A stretch of 64,000 bases of DNA from Augochlora pura (taxonomy: Eukaryota; Arthropoda; Insecta; Hymenoptera; Halictidae), in assembly GCF_028453695.1 (NCBI RefSeq), contig NC_135779.1:806001-870000 (forward strand), read 5' to 3'. The notes under the pieces are model-generated. The model saw only the letters and a list, made by a program, of their open reading frames with translations. It ran no database searches and was not told the origin of the DNA. The position numbers and the translations under genes were made by a program. The stretch's first letter is position 1; every line of letters begins with the position of its first letter. Below are positions 36,201 to 48,284 of the stretch, piece by piece.

Positions 36201-36975
36201 ATTTTAACTTGAGATCCAAAATATTTTTCCAAACTTATAGCGTTTACATTTTAAGTAACCTGATCTATAATCTCGCAATTCCTGGCATAAACTATAATCA
36301 ATTTTTCTTCGGAACCGGAATCCGCGAATTTTCTGCCAATTATTTATGAACTCGTTAAACTCTGTCGCGCTGCACGGGAATAAATGTTTAACGCACTCGT
36401 TAGCATTGCGACGCGTGCGGCGAACGGGAGAAAAAAATCGGCAGAAAACGTAGATACGTAGAGTGAACATCAATTTCCGCGGCATGACAATGCGCGGCGA
36501 AAGCCGCGGACGGGGATCGTCTGCCGGCAAAAATGCTGTCGTCCAGCCGGGCAGATTATGGCTCGTTAAAGTGGAATGGGATAATTAAAAGCGGCGCAAG
36601 ATGCGGGCACCGCGGACGCAACAATGTCACGGCAATTACTTGTAATCGGCCAGGTATCGTTTAATCGTTCCCGGAGCAGTTCGCTTACTTTTTCGGTTTT
36701 CTGGCTTTTGTGTCATAGCATTGCTAGGGTCAGTTTTTATTCTCCATAAAAATCCGCCTATTTATTTATCTAGGAATAAGGTGAGAAATAGCATCGATTA
36801 ACACGTTGACGAGATTTACAAAAATTAAATAATTATGTGAAGTATTGAATATTGAATTTCTATGCTTTTCCCCAGTCGCGATTGAATTGCGAATAGTCTG
36901 AGCGAATCAGAGGATACGGGATCGCGAATCTCCGGTTTGATTAGCGTAATGACTATTAAGAATTCGTCTTGGCCG

Positions 36976-36990
36976 GATCGATCGATCGAT
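36976..36990. repeat. (GATC)n short array
   Basis: Nearly four units. GATCGATCGATCG also occurs near 27539. Confidence 0.8.
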
Positions 36991-37057
36991 GAAATTCAGG
37001 AATAGCTGGAAATCCGGGCGAGCGAATTAAACGGGGAAAAAGCCCGCGGGAGTTGGG

Positions 37058-37080
37058 CTCGTTCGTTCGTTCGTTCGTTT
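37058..37080. repeat. (CGTT)n tetranucleotide array
   Basis: Five units of CGTT. The complementary (CGAA)n occurs near 34005. Confidence 0.9.
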
Positions 37081-37312
37081 GCGCTCGCGACACGGATAAA
37101 ACGGCCCCATAAATCAGACGGGAGAATCGGGATTGGTAATAATGTCGGTTCTAACCGAATTATCGGGTCCGTGGCACCGCGACGCCGGCTCCCATCGATA
37201 TCGATACGTAATTAATGCATAATCCTCGTGCCGCCCTCGCTTCGCCGGGAAAACGAATTATTTGCCCGCGACTCGCAGCGAGTTTCTTGCCGGCGCGAAA
37301 AATTTGCCAGCT

Positions 37313-38030
37313 GTAAAGCAAACAGTTCTATTCTGACGCCTCGGATATCGCCAACTCCCGCGAGAATCAATTTTTTCATCCATTTTAAGTGTTCCCGTAT
37401 TAATTGAGTTATTTTTCTCTGAAGCACCAATCGTCAGTTTTTTATTTCTTCGATTTGATTTTGTAATTTTTTATCGAACATAATTACTCTGTCTCAAAGC
37501 GGACACTTTCAGCTTCAATTTAACCTAATTAATGTTAAAAAAACTCGCTTGGAAATTACCTTTAAAATTTATTGGAAAATTTGTTTTCGAAGCCGGGTTC
37601 TACTCGTGGGAGTCAATGGTTGGAATTTTTCAATTTTTTGGAATGTTTACGTGATTTCTTTTGAACGGCGGTTATTCTATCATAAAGTAGACACTTTTAG
37701 CTTTAATTCAAGGTAAGCAACGTTAAAGATCTCCCAAGGAAATAACTTACGAAATTTATTTAAAGCTTTCTTTTAAAACGGAGTCAGATTTCTGCGCGAC
37801 AACGGTCCGAAATTTGTTATTTTTCCACATGATTCCGTAATTTCGTTGAAACGGCAGATAGCCTGTCGCGAACTAGACTCTTCCAGCTTCATTCCAAGCC
37901 GAGCAACATTAAAAAGCTCTCACGGGAACGCGCCTAAAAATCGATGCGATCGCAACCCCTGCGAAATGATTTCCAATTCGAGCCTCCGGCCAATTTCTGT
38001 TACTTCGCGTCAAAACGCGCGAATCATTAG
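37313..38030 (+). repeat. Diverged tandem array, about four units of ~186 bp
   Basis: An anchor block recurs near 37321 (aaagcaaacagttct), 37502 (aaagcggacactttcagctt), 37690 (gtagacacttttagcttta) and 37876 (ctagactcttccagcttca). Spacings are about 181, 188 and 186 bp. The rest of each unit also lines up: a block with an -aattt-gttatttttcc- core, then AACGGC or GAACGG just before the next anchor. Identity is low, so this is an old array. The left units are AT-rich and the right unit is GC-richer. It resembles a decayed satellite with a nucleosome-sized unit. I see no coding in it. Confidence 0.7.
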
Positions 38031-38734
38031 GTTCGAACGTAATAAAAAAAAGGAACCCCCCCTGTGCCGCGATCTCCCCGCGCGCCCCCTCTAACGCCCG
38101 TGTTTTCAATTCTGCCCAGCTCCGGGGATCGGCGCGAGAACGCCGACAATGGAATTAAAAAGTTTTTGCCCGCGCCGCGCAGATTTATTTCCGACTCGGC
38201 GAATCGTTTCCCGCGGTTTTTCCGAAAATGGGCGACGCGCACGACCGTGCGTTCGATTATTAATCGGCGCGTCGTTCGCGGCGGTTTCGAGCGGCGATCG
38301 CCTCCGATTCGAAACCGAGGCTCGAAACTCCCGCTGCTCGGTTTTCGGGGGAGTCCTTGTTATCGCGGAATGCTTTTCTCCACCCCGCCCTCCCCTGGCC
38401 CTTCCGCGATCGCTGGAACATCGATGGACATTGAAATTTCAGCTTTGCGCGCCGGCGAAAATGGACGGGGAATTTCGGACCGCGTAAAACGTATTCAATC
38501 GAACTTTTGCGGAGGAGTCGAATTTTCGCAGTTTCGCGTTGTTCCGGGATTCTACTCTATAGCAGATATAACCGGTGGAATGCGAAGCGCCGCGCAGCCA
38601 CGCGACTGAAAACCCCGTTTTTACAAGCCATTTTGCAAAGTTCGACCGGCAGAACATCCTCCCGAATCATCCATCTTCCGCGATTTTCCTCCGCAGCGCG
38701 ATCTGTTTAAAATTACAGGACGCGTTCACGTGGC
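38031..38734. other. No gene recognised
   Basis: GC-rich spacer between the two opposed ~186-bp repeat blocks. Any further repeat units here are too decayed to read. Confidence 0.4.
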
Positions 38735-39010
38735 ACTAGTTTCGCGCGGCTCGGCTTTAACGAAAGCTGGGAGCGTCTACTTTAAGACGGGGTTAGATTG
38801 GATCGCGGCGGAGTATCGAGATCGTTTTGAAAAATTAAAGGAGGCCGACCTTCGACATCGTGGGATTTACGAGATTTAAAAGGACAAGTTCGGATGGATT
38901 TTAAAATACTTCCCGGCAGAGCTGTTTTAATGCGACTCGGCTTAGATTCGAGCTGCGAATGTCTACTTTAAGCACAGGCTAGATAAATTCTACAATATAT
39001 TTTTTTCGAA
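38735..39010 (-). repeat. Second ~186-bp repeat pair, inverted relative to the 37.3-kb array
   Basis: The block GTCTACTTTAAG occurs at 38775 and 38961, 186 bp apart, with matching flanks (CGGCTT before, GGYTAGAT after). Reverse-complemented units of the 37.3-kb array read ttaaattgaagctgaaag then tgtccgctttgag. The unit here reads ttagattcgagctgcgaa then tgtctactttaag. That is roughly 70% agreement over about 30 bases, so this looks like the same family in the opposite orientation. Confidence 0.55.
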
Positions 39011-39104
39011 GAAATCGCGGACCGATTACACGAGCCGGACTAATTACGCGAGCTGATAGGTTCATTCCCGTCGACCGCGTTAAAAGGATCTCACGCCGTC
39101 GTGG

Positions 39105-39440
39105 CGGCTGTGAAAGGACATCCGCGTGTCCTGGCAGTGACTCCATAGCCGCCGCACGGCAGCAAACCTTGAGAGGCCGTTCGAGGACATTTATAGATCG
39201 CGATGGCCGGTGAAAGTCATCGGTGGATCCCGATGGCCACCGCGAAGCTCCCCGAGTGGATCTTGGCCGTTCGATGAAGGGCCGAGCCGAGGCAGTCGAG
39301 GGTCTGTGCTCACTTGCCTGGACCTCGATGGTCGTTAAAGGGCTTCCCCGAATCCTGGCTGTCCTTTGAAGGACCTCGGCGGGCGTCGAGGGGCGCGATG
39401 GAATTTCGTGGCACCTTGATGGCTATATTCGAGCAAACGG
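39105..39440. repeat. Degenerate ~30-bp minisatellite
   Basis: Recurring blocks resemble GATGGCCGTTGAAGGGCC followed by TCGG and GGATC or GGACC (for example near 39203, 39230, 39265, 39327, 39357 and 39418). Spacing is irregular, about 28-36 bp. It is G-rich on the plus strand. Confidence 0.45.
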
Positions 39441-40263
39441 GATCGTTAGTTAATTACCTATGAATATTGCCGATCAATTTTCAACAGCGTGTCATCGTAC
39501 TCGATAATAGGAGGAAGAAGAAGAGAGATGTACAGAGTTGAAATTTCAAATAATTTAGAGGTGCGAGGGACGTAGCCAAGTGTTTTAGCCTATTCAAGAC
39601 TATGTCTGTGCAGCGTGCGCTTTCTCTCGTCGTTCCTATATACATTGATAATTTTTACAATCATCCAAGGAATGCTCGAAATAAATTGCACAGATTGCGC
39701 AAGGTCTGATCAGATAAACCGCAAGGATGTGTCGCAATTTCTAAGCAATAACACAATAGAACCAGAAAAATAGGTCACGTAATGGAACACGTAATCGTAC
39801 AAGTTTGTCAGCGATTTCCATTGGACGAGATACACCGGGGGAAGCGTCGTTGTCGGTGGGATCTTCGAAAAGCTGGGCAGAGCTGTTCTTAGGAAAAGGG
39901 ACTGGGCGGCTGAAGAGGAAAAGGAGAGGAGAGGAGAGGGGGTAGGGGATTGGTAAACGCGTGGCCGTCCTCGAGGCTCGAGAGTCCCGATTACACCGAG
40001 GGTGTTTATGTGGTCAAGCAAATCCCCGGGAAAAAGGGACTCGCTCGATATTGGACCGAGGGCGAGGGTGGGTCGGACAAAGGACTGTGTGGCCCTCGCC
40101 GTCCGGCCGAGCCGAGGCGAATATCGCAGGGAGAGAAAGTTCGCCGATTCTCCTCCGCGACGTAATAAGTTGTTGCGAGCAGGAGAAGGCTGGTGGCGAA
40201 AGGGCCGATCGATCGTCCTTGGAGGGCTCGCCGCGCCCCGAGGTTCATTCTTGCGTTAGACAA

Positions 40264-40281
40264 TCTCTCTCTCTCTCTCTC
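40264..40281. repeat. Short (CT)n
   Basis: Nine units. Confidence 0.85.
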
Positions 40282-40585
40282 ATCCCCTTTTGTCTCGAGC
40301 GAGCCTCCGACGAAAAGGACAGCGTCGCCGGACACTTCTTCGCCGACTTGATTTTTCGGCGATCGAACCCTTTCGCTATTTGCACGCCGGGCGAAAAATA
40401 AAAGGGCGCGATACAGCCCTCAAAAATAAAATCGATTTGTTCTTCGATTAGCAGTGTTTCATGGTGAATCAGTGGCACCACTAAAATGATTCTATAATGT
40501 TCCAAAAAAATTTTAACAGCGATGAAGTTTAGATTTAAAAAATTATTGAGCAGTGAAACTGTTGTCGCAAGAATCAATTTCGAGC

Positions 40586-40597
40586 GCAAAGGGTTAA
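40586..40597 (-). mobile_element. GCAAAGGGTTAA element end
   Basis: Reverse complement of TTAACCCTTTGC. It closes an AT-rich stretch that begins near 40400, so the element may extend leftward. The left boundary is not clear. Confidence 0.3.
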
Positions 40598-40965
40598 TTG
40601 TAGAATAAATGGAGAAGTAAGGAGCGAGGACAGAGGGGTCGCGGATCGATGCCGATTGTCCCCGAGCTGCGGCGATAATAGGATTTTAGTGATCAAACAC
40701 ATCGCGACGTGTCCAGTACGGCTCTCGAGCATCTTGTCACGACTGTCCTTCCGCGGAACGCTCCGTAGTCGAATGTTATCGACAGCTCGAAGGGACGGCG
40801 TACTTGACGGTTAGATATCCCGGAGTCTCCGACCTGTCGGATTCCTCCTAGTCTCCTAGAGGAGACCCGAAGGCCGATCTTCGAGAGCATCGTTGATCCC
40901 TCGGTCCTCCGATCGCGATAATTCACAATATTTCTCCCTAAATGCTTGGCCTTCGTCAAAACGTC

Positions 40966-40989
40966 TCTCTATCTCTCTCTCTCTCTCTC
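40966..40989. repeat. Short (CT)n
   Basis: About eleven units, one TA break. Confidence 0.85.
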
Positions 40990-41428
40990 GACGTCATCTA
41001 TTCCACTCTGAAGATAAACTATTCTAGCATCAACGAGCTAACTGCATTAAAGAGATGTTACAATCTGAACCCTTTGCCCGTACCATTTCCTTCGTCTATA
41101 TGCAATTGAACTAATGAGATGATAACATTTTTAATAAAATCTGAACAATTTCAAGAAGATGCTACCAATTTTAAAAGACATTAACAGAAGCATCTGTTCC
41201 TGGAATTCTGCTAGATATTCGCAGAGCCAGATGCAACTCTTCCCCTGCAAGCTATCATGCGGAGCCTTGTTAGATGCCCCCCCAAATGATCTGGCCGAAT
41301 GAAGCACGAATATGGAAGCGATCGGGCCGTGTCCTCTGTCATCGACGGAAGGGTTAATTCGATCGACGGCAAACAAGAGATCCGTGGATGCGTTTGTCCT
41401 CTCGCGAACAACGTACATTTATGGCGAC

Positions 41429-41453
41429 GAGAGGGAGAGAGAGAGAGAGGAGA
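41429..41453. repeat. Short (GA)n
   Basis: About nine units with GGG and GG flanks. Confidence 0.85.
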
Positions 41454-42551
41454 TAGGGGGTAGATTGTCCAGGCGGACACTGGCTGCGCGGTGCAACAAT
41501 GTCGAAACTGTTTCACAGCCGTCGGAGCATCGGCTCGACGTACCGTGACTCCGATTGACGTGCACAAACACGCGGCGCACGCATATTTTATGGTGCCGCG
41601 CGTGCACAACGTCGCATCGCCGCCGCCGTCGTCGTCATGGTCATATCCACGTAGTCTTCGTCGCTAGTTTTTATTTTGACGCATTATGGAAATCGATCCA
41701 TCCTTCTTTACGCTTCTCTTAAAATTCTTCGACGATGAATTTTCAAAATTTTTAAATATAGACGCTTCTACAGACGAGAAGCTTCAGTCATCTTCAATCA
41801 TCAGACGCGCCGCTTTGCCAGAATTCTTGCAAGTGGTACAGCTCGATAACGTACCGGACGTGTAACATTCCTGCGACCTCCTTCGCCATCGTGTTCTCCA
41901 AATGCAGAACTTCGTTTTCCTAGTTTCGCAGCTCTGCCTTAACTCTAAAATTGAATATGCTGGAAAAAGAACAGACGTCGCTATCGATATCACACCTGTG
42001 CACGATTTTGTACTTCACGAGTAGAGCGACGAACAAATATTGTGTTTATGATTAGTAAAAATTGAAACACGCAGCGGGATGTTCAGAGAATTTAAAAATA
42101 CGATTTGTTTAATACGCTAAATACAAGAAACATACCTACGCCAATCGGGCTAGCGTATAAAATAAAAGCTAGCGAAAGCTACGAAGTGACGAAAAGACAA
42201 TGAGACTTCCCGAAAAAAATGACAAAGGACGAACGACGAAGTGTAGCCAAGGTTGGGATCGAATGAAACGCGGTGAAATCCGTAGGAAAAACGTCGGGCG
42301 TTAATGGGCTGATTAAAGCGATGAATTTTCTAGTTCTCGGTTAATGGGGGTCGCGGATTTGCGGCGGATCCCGTGACACGGTGTGCCTCGTGCGGGCCGC
42401 CTCCTCTCCTTGCCCTCGTGGACGTTCAGTCATAAATCATCGTCAGGTTTGTCGGCTCGACAAGTTTGTACAGGCTTTATACGCGCTGCCTTGTTTATCG
42501 TCTGTGTATGCCCAGTGCAAACTCCGCGCCCCTTCCACCCCTTCTTCAACC

Positions 42552-42553
<2 letters not shown>

Positions 42554-42593
<40 letters not shown>
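42554..42593. repeat. (GACGCC)n hexamer array
   Basis: Six to seven units. The reverse complement (GGCGTC)n is at 52101. Confidence 0.95.
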
Positions 42594-42632
42594 AGTCGAG
42601 CGGAGCCGAACCGAACCGAGTGGACGCGAGCC

Positions 42633-42646
42633 GGCGTCGCGACGCC
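42633..42646. repeat. Palindrome GGCGTCGCGACGCC, copy 2
   Basis: Lies 40 bp after a (GACGCC)n array that shares the GACGCC half-site, so slippage of that array is one possible source. Confidence 0.9.
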
Positions 42647-42659
42647 GGGCCGCCGAGAC

Positions 42660-43907
42660 GACGGGATAGGAAATCGTTCGTCGATTTTCTGGACTATCGG
42701 TGTACGATATTAACTATTAATTTTAAATTTGGATAATAAAGGTTCTACTGTACTAATGTCAGTTCTACTATAGGTTCTATCAGTATTAATTTGTTGTATC
42801 GCTGATTACGAGTTAATGTTTAACTTAATCATTTATCAGAACGAAATACTTTCATTAATAATACGATAAAAATTGCCTATTAATATTGTAACATATTGAT
42901 TATTGCACGATGCAACGAAATCAACAGACAATTAATAGCACTCGAAATTGAAACAATAATGCTTGTATAACGCGGGTCGCGTTGCTGCGTCCGCATCTGA
43001 AACCGAGGACCCTCTCTCGCCGTCCTGCTCCGACGTCGTTACGCTGCCTAATGGCGACGCCGATGCGAGTCGTCGTCCACCCCTCTCTACCACCGGTTTG
43101 TGTAACCGTTAATTGAAACCTTTATGCACGATCCGCGATCTCCGCCCTCGGCTGCCTATGACCTATGATCCGCCTGATTATTACCGCGTTTAGGCCAGAG
43201 TAATTGGACCGGGACCAGCGGACGGCTCCCGATCGCTAATCCCGGGTCCTTTGTGCGTCCACGCCCTCCGGCCAGGCTGCTGATTTTACAGGTTTTCGGG
43301 TGGGGATCGCCGATACGTCGATTCGTCTCTCTACGCTTCCGGTCTGCTTCGCTTTGGAGAAACGGCCCCCTGTCTGGACGCAACGTGGTCCATAAAAATC
43401 TCGGTTCCCCGACCATGAGAGGGAGCTCCAACGCGAGGAGCACACCTGAGGTCACAAAGCAATCGGAACTCTAAATCTCCAGCCATCAAGGTTCAACCGT
43501 TCCCCGCATCCTAATTTTTCTGATGGACGCGATTTCTCACCGATCCTTTGGCACCGAAATAATTAATTATTTAGCGTCAATTAACTGAAACCAAAAGCCT
43601 TCGTTTTCCCCGAACAAAAGTTCAAATTTTCCTCGTTCGCTTCGCCGAATATCCACCTGTGAATTTTGAATATTCCATTAATCTCGTTCGAGGGTATCCC
43701 GTGCCCTCGGCCGACGTTCGAAATTCCAAAGAATCGCGAAGGACCTCCGGAGGCCTCTCGGCGGCGGTCTCCTCCACCGCTAACTACTTAATTCGGAATT
43801 AATGAATTTACCAGGCGGCGAGATAGGAGACCAATAAGGCTAATTACATCGGGACAATCGCGTTCCGTCCCCTCGGGGGAGGACGTGGCCCAGTTTTCCG
43901 CGGGCTT

Positions 43908-43910
<3 letters not shown>
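42660..43910. other. No gene recognised
   Basis: AT-rich island at 42680-42970, then GC-rich DNA with no discrete structure that I could find. Confidence 0.5.

Positions 43911-43960
<50 letters not shown>
43911..43960. repeat. (CT)n microsatellite
   Basis: Pure run of about 24 units, among the longest here. Confidence 0.95.
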
Positions 43961-43962
<2 letters not shown>

Positions 43963-44260
43963 TGCCCAGCGTGTGCCAGACGAAACAGGCGTGTCGCTTT
44001 AGCCACGTTAGAATAATGTTTCCTGCGGAACGGGTTCGCGGTTCGCCCTCTCCGAGGATCATTGTGGCCGCGAGACAAAGATCTCGTCCCCGGAACGGAG
44101 ACCTGTTCCACCGGGTAACCGGCAGACCTTCGCTCTTCCATGCAGCCTCCGCTCTGCCTCTGGCTTTGCTGCTGCTCTCCGCTGGTGCCAGTTCTCAGCT
44201 CGAAACGAACCACGGGGACCAGAAATTCCGCGGGGATCGAGGGATCCGACCTGCCATCAT

Positions 44261-44275
44261 CCTCTCTCTCTCTTC
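44261..44275. repeat. Short (CT)n with T-rich tail
   Basis: Seven units, then ttcttttttcttttttc. Confidence 0.8.
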
Positions 44276-47200
44276 TTTTTTCTTTTTTCTCGGCGCGATC
44301 GACAAAATCGCTAAATTCGATTCCATGTCCGATCTATTACTTATTTGAACCCTTTGCAGTTAAATGGCGGCTTTAAAGCAGCACCAAGAATTGTCGCGTC
44401 GCGTTTCGAAGCAATTTTAATTTTATCAAGTCTTAATATCTTAAACAGTAGACTCGTTGCAGCATTGTTGCGTCGCTGCGCGCGTATTCTCTCGATCGGA
44501 GCCCGGCTCTTCGACGACTGCCTCCTCGGATACCGGTTCCGATTGTTGCCGATAAATCGCGAGCGGGATCGACGATCGCAATTAGAAGTTCGAGGATCGC
44601 GTTAAAAGGATCGACGGGAGAGAGAGAAGGAGGGAAAGAGAGAGGTTTAAAGTTGCCGCGTTTCAGAAGATCACCGCGAGACAAAGGTCGCCGGGACGGA
44701 TTCTGCGCGGACCTGTTTGAACCGGGAGGCCTTCATGCTCTCGGCCAGGTCTGCCGTGCCGGCGCGGAGATCTGGTCCCGTGCTCCCTGGAACAATAAAT
44801 AGCCCGTCCACCTCCCCGTCGTCTTAGAAATCAACCTAACCGCGGCGCGTGCGCGCGTTTCTTCGGGCCGCAGAAGTTTTTCCGACTCGGACCCGACTTC
44901 TTGCGCCCGACTCGGAAACTCGTTGTTCCGCCTCGAAGATCCGGCGGTGCAGCGACGATCCGACTGCGGATTTCACGCGCGTGGAACAAAAGCGACTCGA
45001 TCGGATTTAAAGCAGGGTAAAAAGTTGAAAATACGCCGGAATTTCGCGCGGCGTTATTTGGGTGCAGCTCGTTAAAACGCCCGCGGACAATTAATCGATT
45101 CGATTTGAAAACCCTCTGCTTTTTATATCATTTTTATGATTTCGTATTAACATCGTGCAATCGCCAGTTATATTACCAACAGGCGACGTTACAAATCGTG
45201 CAGAGATTATGGTAGATCGTACGTTTCGTAAATGGCAGGAATTAATCAGCGCTGGTCTGAACAGTGTCGCGTATGTAGCGAGCACATTAGAGGATCCAGA
45301 GATCGCAGATTAATCGCGAGCAGTGCCGGGCGTCTGATCATAGCGGTCTTAATCTACTGTGGCGCGACGCCGGCGTCGATCATCGCGGTAGATCGATCCC
45401 GAGGCCGGGTCGATGAAGAAGTCGGCCGCCGGCGACGTTCTTCCCGGCGTTTTATCGGTCGATTGAACATGTATTCGAAAGGAGAGAAGGCTCGCCGATG
45501 GAAGAGAGACGCGCGCGTGCGGACCGCACACGGTCTACGCACACGGAAGCTAAACGGAACGACCTGTTGCGTGGATTTTTAGCGGTTCCGAACGATCCCG
45601 GCGGCCCCACGTCGCCTCCGGCCACGGTTTTTCAGGCCGACGGCGACGATCCGAGCGCCGCGACGCCTCGATCGCGGAAAAACCGTCGAGGGAACCGTTC
45701 GAATCGCCGCCGGACTCGCATCGCTGGACCCGCGGTGCTCGCGGAATGCGAGAGATTGCGCGACTGTCAATCTATCCTAACATTTTACTGCCCTGCCGCG
45801 GTTCTCACGGTTCCGCCCGGTGCCCCTTCTCCTCTCCTTCCAGCCATATCATCGGTAATTAACACGTTTCTAAATGTCTTTAGATATACCGAGAAATCAG
45901 GGTTCTTTCCGTGATCCTCGGGCCTTCTCTAAAAAAGGACTTCTTTAAGAATTAATTTCGAGCAAACTTCTCGACGTAGATTTTTCTAATTTTTTCCACA
46001 TACAGTTGGAAGTGTCAGGAACGAGTATAAAAATTGTCAGCCCTAAACATTCGCTTTCGCGAGAGTTACGGCCGCTTTTTCAGAGACAGGCTCTCTGTGT
46101 GTCCGGACGGCACAGCGAGTCGTTTCGGAATTTTTATTTGAAAGAAGCGAAAGTTTAACTTGGAGACCCTTTTAGAGCTCATCGAGCGAACCTTATAGAG
46201 CATGAAAATAATTTTTTCGCGATCCCGAACATGTCTGTTTTATTACAAATTAAAGAAAATTCGTGTCTAGCACTAGGAAGCAATTGAGAGGAGTTTTGTC
46301 GCAAGGCGCAACTTTTGTTATTTTGAACGGAAACCTGACGAACTCGGAACAAGGAAATGTCTTGATCTAAGCACTTTCCGTAGGAGAAAGCTGCGCTATC
46401 GAGGATCGATCAAACGTTGAGTTCGTCGGAGTTTTCTGAAAGCGCGGAGAAGCGCAGGTCGCGCGCGGTTCGTCGGTGTTTAGGCGCTTCCTATGCCGGC
46501 TCGCTTTGCAAAGCAAAGAAGGTAGTAGACCGGGCGAGGGACGGAGGATGCAGATGAAGGCGAAGGAGCGGGAAAGAAAATTGGCGGGACGCGAGGCCTG
46601 GCCGGGAGAGAACCGTAAAACCGGGGCACTAAAAAGTTGGAGTGCACCGGAGGAATCTCGCTTACTTCCATAAACTCGGTTTAAGGCCCGTCCTCGATAC
46701 TACTGTTCGCTTGCCGCTGATCGTAACTCCGAAAAATAAGGGGTGGGATATTTTCGTGCGACCGACGACCGTCGAACTTCGCCGCTTTCCGTCGACGATC
46801 GGTTATTCGAGTTTTAGAATTCGTTCGGGGAAGCGCCGACTCCTGGCGACGCTCTTTCCTTGTCCGAGATCATGGCTGTGCAAATTGATTTACATTCTGC
46901 TGGAATTGCATTGTATTTTAATCCCGTTAGCGTCGTCGTTGTTGACTGCTCTTGCAAAATTATTGTTTTCTTAATATTTAACGCGTTGTACATTCTCTTG
47001 AAAATGGCGTCGTAAACTTCCTTATTCGATTAAAAATTCTAAAGGCGCTATTCGGTCTTAACAGCGACTATTTGAAGCTCTGCGAAGATTCTGTTTTCGC
47101 AATAACAAGAATATTAGACCGGACTAGATGACAGAGGATGCATCGACGATATTCGCCGGCGTCTGCGAAGTCTCGGTGTCGCGAGGTTTAATTACTGAAA

Positions 47201-47331
47201 AGAAAAGGAATTCTCGCGACTATATTCCTTTGATCGTTGATACATCGGAGGGAAGCTATTCGGTGCTTGTTCCTTCCGGATAAGTTTCGGGTTTGCTTTG
47301 ATCGATGGAGGGTTGCGATGCACTCGAGGAT
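44276..47331. other. No gene recognised
   Basis: GAACCCTTTGCAG at 44347 is a TTAA-family end with a mutated first base. TTAACGCGTTG is near 46979. AT-rich at 45900-46350 and 46900-47050. Confidence 0.4.
46244..46280 (-). repeat. Possible lone copy of the ~186-bp repeat family
   Basis: The stretch aattaaagaaaattcg then tgtctagcactagga resembles the reverse complement of the 37.7-kb unit (aattaaagctaaaag then tgtctactttatga). Only about 30 bases are convincing and the flanks are not clearly alignable. Confidence 0.25.
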
Positions 47332-47356
47332 TCTCTCTCTCTCTCTCTCTCTCTGT
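47332..47356. repeat. (CT)n microsatellite
   Basis: About 12 units. Confidence 0.9.
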
Positions 47357-47487
47357 CTGCCTTTCTCTGTTTCTCTTTCGCTGATTATTTCCGCGTCGTT
47401 TGAACGACTCGTAGCGCGCCCTCGAGTTGAAAAAGAACGCCGCTCGCCGAGCGAAGACGGCCAGGAGCCCGACTCTCCGACTACCTA

Positions 47488-47506
47488 CTCTCTCTCTCTC
47501 TCTCGC
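47488..47506. repeat. Short (CT)n
   Basis: Eight to nine units. Confidence 0.85.
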
Positions 47507-47971
47507 TCCCTGCGATCTAATTAAGACAACCCTCGCGAATCCGAGATCACTCGTTAATTCTCGCTTTTCAGAACCGGCTACTTTCGCGTGCCGGACTAAA
47601 GCGGGCGCCGCCGAGCGTTCCTTCCCGCTTTTAATCAAAAGCGTCCGCGTCTGGAATAGGCTGCGTTTAAATCCCCGGTGATCCGTTCAGAGTGAAATCG
47701 GCGTGGTATTACCATACTACTGTCAGGGCCTGATTGCCGGTGATCGAGCCCCGTTCGACGTGCAGCTCGCGATAGGAGAATCGCTCGGGCAAAGATGATC
47801 GATGTTTTTAATCGGCTACGTTCATACAGCAGCGATCGTTCGATCCGACGGAGTCGGATCTAGCAAATCTAATTTTATTTGGATTGTTTAATATATTAGC
47901 GTTGCATCGCTGCATCATCTAGTCGACGAACAAAATATGTCCGTCTCGCCGGCCAGGATCAAAGCTCTCGT

Positions 47972-48092
47972 CCACGTGAGGCCGTCCTCCGAATCACGTG
48001 GCCCCAGAAAAAGCGACGCCGATAAAAGGGACCGCGATAAAGGCGAGAGACTGCGGAAGAATAAAACCGGAGAGCGGCTCGCGACGCACGTG
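47972..48092. promoter_or_regulatory. Cluster of three CACGTG E-boxes
   Basis: CCACGTGA (47972-47979) and TCACGTGG (47994-48001) are perfect inverted copies with centres 22 bp apart, about two helical turns. A third CACGTG is at 48087. CACGTG is bound by bHLH-ZIP and CLOCK/CYCLE-type factors. Function is inferred from motif arrangement only. Confidence 0.35.
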
Positions 48093-48254
48093 TACCCTGC
48101 GGCGAGACCGCGTGCAGGGGGGCTTCTGGTTCTGGCCAGCTTTTTCAATCGCCCTCTCCGACGCGCGACTCTCCGGCTACGCTCGGCGACGGAAAGGCAG
48201 CGAGTACGGTTGCGAGCTGCGACGCGACGGTTCGTGGGGGAGAGAAAACAAGGC

Positions 48255-48284
48255 GAGAGGGAGAGAGAGAGAGAGAGAGAGAAA
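48255..48284. repeat. (GA)n microsatellite
   Basis: About 13 units, 160 bp downstream of the CACGTG cluster. Confidence 0.9.

Larger units (their letters stand above)
34412..37312. other. No gene recognised
   Basis: An acceptor-like gtactcatctcccacag ends at 34627 and another, gaatctttgatttcag, ends at 35792. Neither leads into a recognisable exon. AT-rich at 34430-34640 and 36760-36880. Confidence 0.45.
39441..42553. other. No gene recognised
   Basis: Holds short CT and GA runs and AT-rich pieces at 40400-40600, 41050-41210 and 41660-42240. GAACCCTTTGCCC at 41067 and GGAAGGGTTAA near 41348 may mark another decayed TTAA element of about 290 bp. Confidence 0.4.
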
